Assembly: GCA_025055385.1 (NCBI GenBank)
Contig: JANWXE010000073.1
Coordinates: 1 to 34,816, forward strand
From: Burkholderiaceae bacterium
GTDB lineage: Bacteria; Pseudomonadota; Gammaproteobacteria; Burkholderiales; Burkholderiaceae_F
DNA length: 34,816 nucleotides
Direction: 5' to 3'
In this document: positions 29,780 through 34,816 of the stretch, piece after piece
How positions within the stretch are numbered: position 1 is the stretch's first letter
Layout: every line of letters begins with the position of its first letter
The notes under the pieces: generated by a model
Database searches by the model: none
Seen by the model: only the letters and a program-made list of their open reading frames with translations
What the model was told of the DNA's origin: nothing
Made by a program: the position numbers and the translations under genes

Positions 29780-29928
29780 TGGGCGCCGCAGCTGCGCTGC
29801 CGTCGCTGGCGCACAAACGCCCGTCGGCGCGGTGCGCAAGCGCTTGGCAACGGCCGCCGTTTGGCCTGTCGGATGCCGCCCTGGGCTGGCATGAGCAGTT
29901 GCGCCGCCAGGCAGGTCTTGCCGCCTGA
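29779..29928 (+). CDS. Possible small ORF, 49 codons, between SDR and marC
   Basis: An ATG overlapping the SDR stop (TGATG) opens 49 codons ending in TGA at 29928, 9 bp before marC. The translation starts [19 protein letters not shown] and ends LRRQAGLAA. It fills almost the whole 158-bp gap between two coupled genes. It is too short for the ORF track, has no membrane segment and matches nothing I know. It could be a true small gene, a decayed remnant or chance. Confidence 0.3.
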   Translation: MGAAAALPSLAHKRPSARCASAWQRPPFGLSDAALGWHEQLRRQAGLAA

Positions 29929-29937
29929 ACGTGGCCG

Positions 29938-30534
29938 ATGGAAGCCGGTTTTGTCTCTGCCGTCGTGCTGCTGCTGTTAGTGTTTGACCCGTTTGGCAAC
30001 ATCCCGCTGTTTATTAGCGCGCTGCGCGACGTGCCGCGAGCGCGGCGCACGCGCGTCGTGTTGCGCGAATGCCTGATCGCGTTTGCGCTGCTGACGGCAT
30101 TTGCCATCTTGGGCCGGCCGCTGCTTGACGTGCTGGGACTGTCCGACCTTAGCTTGCAGATCGGCGGCGCCGTCGTGCTGATGCTGGTGGCGATTCGCAT
30201 GGTGTTCCCGCCGCCGGAGGGCGTGTTCGGGCCGCTGCCGGGTGGCGAACCGTTTATCGTGCCGCTGGCAGTGCCCGCCCTTGCGGGACCATCGGCGCTT
30301 GCCACCGTGCTGCTGCTGGTGTCCCGCGAGCCGGACAAGACGGCGCTGTGGATCGCGGCCATCGCGCTGGCGCTATCGGCCAGTGCACTTGTGCTGGCTT
30401 TCGCCGAGCGCCTGCAGCGGCTGCTGGGCGCACGGGTGACGGTCGCCTTCGAACGTTTAATGGGACTGGTGCTGGCTGCGATGGCGGTGGAGATGATGCT
30501 GCGTGGGATTGAACGGTTTGTTGCGCGCCTATAA
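29938..30534 (+). CDS. MarC family integral membrane protein
   Basis: A 198-residue inner-membrane protein with about six transmembrane helices. Family features are the N-terminal LLLLVFDPFGNIPLFISALRD and the central PLAVPALAGPSALATVLLLVS, which carries the conserved P-x-x-x-GP motif. The MarC family has no settled transport substrate despite its name from the multiple-antibiotic-resistance locus. It lies 3 bp before the RNB gene and is part of the mpl-to-mtgA run. The ATG at 29938 has no strong Shine-Dalgarno. Confidence 0.92.
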   Translation: MEAGFVSAVVLLLLVFDPFGNIPLFISALRDVPRARRTRVVLRECLIAFALLTAFAILGRPLLDVLGLSDLSLQIGGAVVLMLVAIRMVFPPPEGVFGPLPGGEPFIVPLAVPALAGPSALATVLLLVSREPDKTALWIAAIALALSASALVLAFAERLQRLLGARVTVAFERLMGLVLAAMAVEMMLRGIERFVARL

Positions 30535-30537
30535 CCG

Positions 30538-32526
30538 ATGACTGCGTATGTGCTGTTCGAGGAGGACGGTGCGCTGCGTGCGGGCACAGTGCTGTCGGCG
30601 ACCGAAGCCGCTAGCCAGGTCGAGTTGCCTGGTGGCCGGCGGGTGAAAGTAAAACACACGCATGTGTTCCTGCGCTTCGCCGCACCGCCGCCGCCGCAGC
30701 TGCTGCCACTGGCGCAGCAAGAGGCCGAGCAGATCGATCTTGACTTTCTCTGGCAGTGCGCGCCGCAGCAGGAGTTCAGTTTCGAGGAGCTTGCGCGCGA
30801 GTATTTCGGCGGCGTGCCCACCGCGGTGCAAGCCACCGCGATCCTGCTGCGCTTGCTGGGCGCCCCGGCGTACTTCCATCGCAAAGGGCGCGGCCGCTTC
30901 CGGCCGGCACCACCGGAGATCCTGCAGGCGGCGCTAGCGGCGCTGGAGCGCAAGCGGCGCCAAGAGGCGCTCAAGCAGCAGTACGTGGCCGACCTGGTTG
31001 CCGGCCGGGTGCCGGAGCCGATTGCGCGCCAGGCAATTGCGCTGTTGCTGCGCCCTGATAAAAACAGTATCGAATACAAGGCACTGGAGGCGGCTGCTTT
31101 CCAGCGGCAGCTGTCGCCACTGCGGCTGCTGCTTGCCAACGGGGCGATTGCCTCGCCTCTGCGCTGGCATCTAGATAGCTTTCTTGCCCAATACTTTCCG
31201 CACGGTACGGGCTTTCCCGCCGACCTGCCTGCGCCGCCGCCAGCTGACGATCTACCGTTGGCGGAGGTGGCCGCATTTTCGATCGACGATTCCGCCACCA
31301 CCGAGATCGACGACGCCTTTTCATTGCGCGAGCTCCCCGATGGCGTGCGTGTCGGCATCCACATCGCAGCGCCGGCGGTCGCCCTCGGGCGCGAGCATCC
31401 GCTGGAGCCCGTGGCACGCGCGCGGCTGTCCACCGTCTATGCGCCGGCGCTGAAAATCACGATGCTGCCGCCCGCGTGGATCAATGCCTTTTCGCTTGCC
31501 GAAGGCCGCGCAGTCCCGGTGGTTTCGCTGTATGTGGACTGCGCGCGGGAGGATTGGCTGCCGCGCCGCTTCGAGACGCGCGTGGAACGGGTGCAGATCG
31601 CGGCCAACCTGCGCCACGATCGACTCGACGACGTCGTTACGGAGGAGCGCATGGCTGCCGGCGCGCTCGGCGACTTGCCGTTTGCGCACGAGCTGACGCT
31701 GCTGTGGCGGGTGGCGCGCGCGCTGCTGGCCGAGCGCGAACGGGTGCGTGGTCGGCCCGAGCCGCTCGGCCGTATCGAATACGCGGTTCTGGTGGAGCCA
31801 GCCGGCGATACCCTCGATGAGCACGCGCGCGTGACGATCCGTCCGCGCCGGCGCGGCGCACCGCTGGACCTGATCGTCGCCGAGTTAATGATCCTCGCCA
31901 ATAGTCACTGGGGCGGCTGGCTCGCGCAGGCCAAGCGCGCTGCCATCTACCGCTCGCAGTCGCTGCAGCAGGGGTCAGGGCGCGTGAAAATGAGCACGAC
32001 GCCTGCGCCGCATGAAGGGATGGGGGTGGCGCATTATGCCTGGAGCAGCTCGCCGCTGCGCCGCTATGTGGACCTTGTCAACCAGCGGCAGATCCTTGCG
32101 GCCGTGCGCGGCGCGCCTGCCCCGTACACCGGCAACGACGCCGAGCTATTCGCCGCCATCTCGGCCTTCGAGGCGGCCGCGGCTGCCTATGCTGAATTCC
32201 AAGCGCGCATGGAACGCTACTGGTGTCTGCGCTGGTTGCGCCAGGAAAATGTGCAGCGCATTGGTGCGGTGGTGCTCAAGGCTGACGTGCTGCGCTTAGA
32301 AGGCCTACCCTTTGTGACCCGTCTGCCCGGTATGCCAGAGTTGGCCCGCGGCACGCGGCTCGAATTAGATATCCTCAGCACGGATGAAATCGAGCTCACT
32401 GTGCAGGCGCGTGTGCATCGCGTCTTAGCGGAGGCGGCGCCGGCGGCAATCGAGGCCGACGAGGACATAGGCGATTGGGGTGAGGATTGCGTCGCTTCCT
32501 CACCCGCGTCGACGCCGTCGACATAA
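30538..32526 (+). CDS. RNB-domain (RNase II/R-like) exoribonuclease
   Basis: A 662-residue predicted 3'-5' exoribonuclease. The N-terminal ~45 residues look like a small beta domain (GTVLSATEAASQVELPGGRR). A helical region follows (about 75-160), then the RNB domain. Its metal motif reads FSIDDSATTEIDDAFSL: the position equivalent to Asp207 of E. coli RNase II appears to be Glu, as in related plastid/betaproteobacterial-type proteins. The C-terminal WSSSPLRRYVDLVNQRQ matches the catalytic Arg region. A weak S1-like barrel may occupy about 575-635. Being shorter and differently organised, it is not a simple RNase II or RNase R orthologue. Confidence 0.9.
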   Translation: MTAYVLFEEDGALRAGTVLSATEAASQVELPGGRRVKVKHTHVFLRFAAPPPPQLLPLAQQEAEQIDLDFLWQCAPQQEFSFEELAREYFGGVPTAVQATAILLRLLGAPAYFHRKGRGRFRPAPPEILQAALAALERKRRQEALKQQYVADLVAGRVPEPIARQAIALLLRPDKNSIEYKALEAAAFQRQLSPLRLLLANGAIASPLRWHLDSFLAQYFPHGTGFPADLPAPPPADDLPLAEVAAFSIDDSATTEIDDAFSLRELPDGVRVGIHIAAPAVALGREHPLEPVARARLSTVYAPALKITMLPPAWINAFSLAEGRAVPVVSLYVDCAREDWLPRRFETRVERVQIAANLRHDRLDDVVTEERMAAGALGDLPFAHELTLLWRVARALLAERERVRGRPEPLGRIEYAVLVEPAGDTLDEHARVTIRPRRRGAPLDLIVAELMILANSHWGGWLAQAKRAAIYRSQSLQQGSGRVKMSTTPAPHEGMGVAHYAWSSSPLRRYVDLVNQRQILAAVRGAPAPYTGNDAELFAAISAFEAAAAAYAEFQARMERYWCLRWLRQENVQRIGAVVLKADVLRLEGLPFVTRLPGMPELARGTRLELDILSTDEIELTVQARVHRVLAEAAPAAIEADEDIGDWGEDCVASSPASTPST

Positions 32527-32538
32527 GGCCGCGCTGGC

Positions 32539-32544
32539 TACAAT
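32539..32544 (+). promoter_or_regulatory. -10 element before the TonB-like gene
   Basis: TACAAT lies just after the RNB stop. If used, transcription would start near 32551, making the TTG start at 32554 almost leaderless and favouring the GTG at 32578. The -35 region (GTCGAC, 16 bp upstream) is weak. Confidence 0.35.
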
Positions 32545-32577
32545 CTCGCGCGGTTGTTCACGTTCCGCGACAGATCC

Positions 32578-33459
32578 GTGCACACCACTGCGAGCGTGCT
32601 GGGCGACCGCCTGTTGATGTCGGCCTTCGCGCTGTCGCTGTCGGTTCACGCGCTGATACTGGCCGTGCGCTTCGTCGATCCGGAGGTGCTGCGCTGGCGC
32701 CAAGTGGCTTCGTCGCTGGAGGTGGTGTTGGTGAACGCCCGCAGTGAGACAGCTCCCACGCGGGCCGAAGCGCTGGCGCAGGCCAACCTGGACGGCGGAG
32801 GCCCACACGACGAAGGACGGCGCAGCTCGCCGCTGCCAAACGCCTTTCAGGCAGCCGACGGCGACACACTGGAGATGGCTCGACGCACAGTGCAGCAGCT
32901 GGAAGAGGAACAAAGAAGGCTGCTGGCCCAGCTACAGGCCAGCGAGCGCGCGCTGTCTACCCCGCACCGAGACCGTGAGGCGAAGCTGGCCGAACGCGGC
33001 AGCGCCGAAGAGTTACGGCAGGCATTAGCGCGGCAGCAAGCGATTATCGAGAAGGCGATTTCCGACTACCAGAAGCGGCCGCGCAAGCACTTTTTCATGC
33101 CGAGCACCTCGGAAGACCGTTTTGCCCGCTATGTGGAAGACTGGCGTGTGCGGGTGGAAAAAATCGGCAACGAGAACTACCCCGAAGAGGCGCGCGGCAA
33201 AATCTACGGGTCGCTGCGCCTGACGGTGGCGATTCGCAAAGATGGCAGTCTGGTGGATGCCATCATTGAGCAATCGTCGGGTTCACCCGTGCTGGATCGG
33301 GCGGCGCGGCGCATTGTTAAATTAGCGGCACCGTATCCGCCATTCCCACCTGAGATCGCGCGCGATACGGACATCCTCGAAATTACGCGGACCTGGGTGT
33401 TTACGAACGATCAACTGGCCACGCGCGCAGCGGGCGCGCCGGCAGGTGACAGACCATGA
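32578..33459 (+). CDS. TonB-like energy transducer C-terminal domain protein
   Basis: A 293-residue inner-membrane-anchored protein with a TonB C-terminal domain in the periplasm. The anchor is LLMSAFALSLSVHALILAV, with the Ser-His pair typical of TonB helices. Residues about 95-170 are a charged, Gln/Glu-rich predicted coiled coil instead of the Pro-rich EP/KP spacer. The C-terminal domain is YPEEARGKIYGSLRLTVAIRKDGSLVDAIIEQSSG followed by LEITRTWVF. Start choice is unclear: TTG 32554 (ORF track), GTG 32578 or ATG 32617. No exbB/exbD accompany it. The next gene starts in an ATGA overlap. A transport or a cell-envelope role is equally possible. Confidence 0.85.
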   Translation: MHTTASVLGDRLLMSAFALSLSVHALILAVRFVDPEVLRWRQVASSLEVVLVNARSETAPTRAEALAQANLDGGGPHDEGRRSSPLPNAFQAADGDTLEMARRTVQQLEEEQRRLLAQLQASERALSTPHRDREAKLAERGSAEELRQALARQQAIIEKAISDYQKRPRKHFFMPSTSEDRFARYVEDWRVRVEKIGNENYPEEARGKIYGSLRLTVAIRKDGSLVDAIIEQSSGSPVLDRAARRIVKLAAPYPPFPPEIARDTDILEITRTWVFTNDQLATRAAGAPAGDRP

Positions 33460-34346
33460 CACGACGCAGGGACACCAGTCGGTCGACGCGCAGCGCCTCC
33501 ACCGCGGCGCCGGACCGCTATGCGGTGGTCGGCCACCCGGTGGCGCATTCATGGTCGCCGGAGATCCATTTGCTGTTTGCGCGACAAACGCACCAGAACA
33601 TCACCTATGAGAAGCTGGAGGCGCCGCTGGATGGCTTTCAGGAATTCGCCCTTGGGCTGCGCGAGGCCGGCTATCGCGGGTTGAACGTCACGATCCCGTT
33701 CAAAATCGATGCCGCTAAGCTTGCGGATGACTTAACACCGCGCGCGCGTGCTGCTTCGGCGGTCAATACCTTGAAGTTCGAGCGCGACCGCATTCTGGGG
33801 GACAACACCGACGGCATCGGCTTCGTGCGCGATGTCACGCAACGGATGAAGTTCAAACTCGAAGGGGCAGCGATCCTGATCTTGGGCGCTGGCGGTGGCG
33901 TACGGGGGCTGATCGGCGCGCTGCTGGACGCCAAACCGAAATGGATTGCGGTGGCCAATCGCACGCACGGCCGTGCACAGGAGCTGGCCGAGGAGTTCGG
34001 CATTGAGGCGATTCACTTTGATGAGGTGCCGGCCGAACACTTTGATCTGGTCATCAACGGTACTGCCAGCAGCCTCAGCCACGAGGCGCCGCCGATCGAC
34101 CCCGAGACGTTCGATGACTGCACGCTCGCCTACGACCTGGTGTACGCGCCGCGACCGACGCCGTTTATGGAGCTTGCCAAGCGGGGCGGTGCGCGCCATG
34201 TTTGCGACGGCCTCGGGATGCTCATCGAGCAGGCCGCCGAATCTTTCTACGTTTGGCGGGGCGTGCGGCCCGACACGGCGCCTGTCTACCGAGAGCTGCG
34301 CCGCCGCTTAGACGCCCAGCACGCTGGCACCGCTGCCGCGCGATGA
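33456..34346 (+). CDS. aroE: Shikimate dehydrogenase
   Basis: AroE reduces 3-dehydroshikimate to shikimate with NADPH. The 296-residue protein has a 20-residue Arg/Ser-rich extension before the family start RYAVVGHPVAHSWSPEIH. It shows the substrate motif NVTIPFK with catalytic Lys83, NTDGIGF with the catalytic Asp, and the nucleotide-binding loop LGAGGGVRGL with ANRT for NADP specificity. The C-terminus DGLGMLIEQAAESFYVWRG is typical. It is coupled by ATGA overlaps to the TonB-like gene before it and to mtgA after it. Its pathway partner aroQ is on the other strand at 25182. Confidence 0.96.
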   Translation: MTRRRDTSRSTRSASTAAPDRYAVVGHPVAHSWSPEIHLLFARQTHQNITYEKLEAPLDGFQEFALGLREAGYRGLNVTIPFKIDAAKLADDLTPRARAASAVNTLKFERDRILGDNTDGIGFVRDVTQRMKFKLEGAAILILGAGGGVRGLIGALLDAKPKWIAVANRTHGRAQELAEEFGIEAIHFDEVPAEHFDLVINGTASSLSHEAPPIDPETFDDCTLAYDLVYAPRPTPFMELAKRGGARHVCDGLGMLIEQAAESFYVWRGVRPDTAPVYRELRRRLDAQHAGTAAAR

Positions 34347-34816
34347 CCTGGCGTCGCGCCGCGCTGCGCTGGACGGGGCGGCTGTTCGCCCTGGCCTGCT
34401 TGGCGCTGCTGGCGGTGCAAGCCTGGTTCTTTGCGCATGTGCTGTACTGGAAATACGAGAATCCACGCAGCACTGCCTTCATGCGGCGCGAGCAGCAGCG
34501 GCTGGCGCAGCGCACGCCGCCGGGTGCCATCCGTTTCCAATGGGTGCCGTACGAACGCATCAGCGTCTATCTGAAGCAGGCAGTGATTGCCGCTGAAGAT
34601 GCACGCTTTGCGGAGCATGATGGCGTGGACTGGGAGGCCGTCAAAAAAGCCTATGAAACGAATCTGAAGCGAGGACGGCCGGCGCGCGGCGGCAGCACGA
34701 TTTCGCAGCAACTGGCCAAGAACCTGTTTCTGTCGCCCGAGAAAAGCTACTGGCGCAAGGCGCAGGAGCTGGCGATCACCGCGATGCTGGAGACCGTCTG
34801 GGACAAGCGCCGTATC
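34343..34816 (+). CDS. mtgA: Monofunctional biosynthetic peptidoglycan transglycosylase (runs off right edge)
   Basis: MtgA polymerises lipid II into glycan strands at the outer face of the inner membrane. The ORF track lacks it because the stop is beyond the window; 158 codons are visible from the ATG at 34343, which overlaps the aroE stop. One N-terminal transmembrane helix (LFALACLALLAVQAWFFAHVL) anchors it. Glycosyltransferase family 51 motifs are present: VIAAEDARFAEHDGVDW with catalytic Glu85, then GGSTISQQLAKNLFLSPEKS, then RKAQELAITAMLE. No transpeptidase domain can be judged from the visible part, but the short N-terminus and aroE-mtgA order favour MtgA over a class A PBP. Confidence 0.94.
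   Translation, partial: MTWRRAALRWTGRLFALACLALLAVQAWFFAHVLYWKYENPRSTAFMRREQQRLAQRTPPGAIRFQWVPYERISVYLKQAVIAAEDARFAEHDGVDWEAVKKAYETNLKRGRPARGGSTISQQLAKNLFLSPEKSYWRKAQELAITAMLETVWDKRRI

Noticed and set aside
29748-31433. 561-aa minus-strand ORF opposite marC and the RNB gene
   Set aside because: Antisense shadow; Ser/Arg/Ala-rich sequence without motifs, opposite well-supported genes.

Overview
The window is about 35 kb of GC-rich chromosome with dense, operon-packed core genes. Gene order and protein sequences point to a betaproteobacterium of the Burkholderiales type. Supporting features are an AlaLysLys histone H1-like protein, a long NrdA with duplicated N-terminal ATP-cone regions, the neighbourhood ffh / ccsA-like / PP0621-like / pilS / pilR / ampD, and the run RNB nuclease / TonB-like / aroE / mtgA. 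No insertion sequence, prophage, CRISPR array, integrase or toxin-antitoxin module was seen. Taxonomy is an inference from synteny and protein style, since no database could be searched.

Layout. (1) 1-2185, minus strand: ispB, a tRNA-Pro(CGG) just downstream of it, then the start of pilB, which runs off the left edge. (2) 2218-5156, plus strand: promoter, rplU, rpmA, a rho-independent terminator, obgE, proB. (3) 5307-9720: rppH (minus), divergent proS and an overlapping lytic transglycosylase (plus), convergent with ffh (minus). (4) 9804-14557, plus strand: a CcsA/YpjD-type membrane protein, a small PP0621-like protein, the pilS-pilR two-component system and ampD, nearly all touching or overlapping. 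(5) 14558-18866: a 300-bp regulatory leader with a pair of NrdR-like boxes, then nrdA-nrdB. (6) 18867-19410: a non-coding stretch with a promoter-terminator-bounded candidate structured RNA and the histone-like gene's upstream region; then the H1-like gene with its own terminator, and yggT. (7) 20419-26944, minus strand: a conserved hypothetical protein and a TlpA-type thioredoxin; then aroQ-accB-accC-prmA-DUF3426-pfkB. (8) 27070-34816, plus strand: mpl, yqiA-like esterase, an SDR, a possible 49-codon ORF, marC, an RNB-domain ribonuclease, a TonB-like protein, aroE and mtgA, the last cut by the right edge.

How the genes work together. Several serve cell-envelope growth and recycling (mtgA, mpl, ampD, lytic transglycosylase), precursor supply (ispB for quinone side chains, aroQ/aroE for the shikimate pathway, accBC for fatty acids, nrdAB for DNA) and translation or RNA metabolism (rplU, rpmA, obgE, proS, prmA, rppH, RNB protein, ffh). 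PilB plus PilS/PilR concern type IV pili. Many junctions are ATGA or GTGA stop/start overlaps, which suggests translational coupling.

This is mostly ordinary core genome, and no clearly new multi-gene system is visible. The best candidates for something undescribed are non-coding: the structured transcript between nrdB and the H1-like gene, and the nrdA leader, where an inverted repeat, a 30-codon leader ORF and the NrdR-like boxes lie next to each other.
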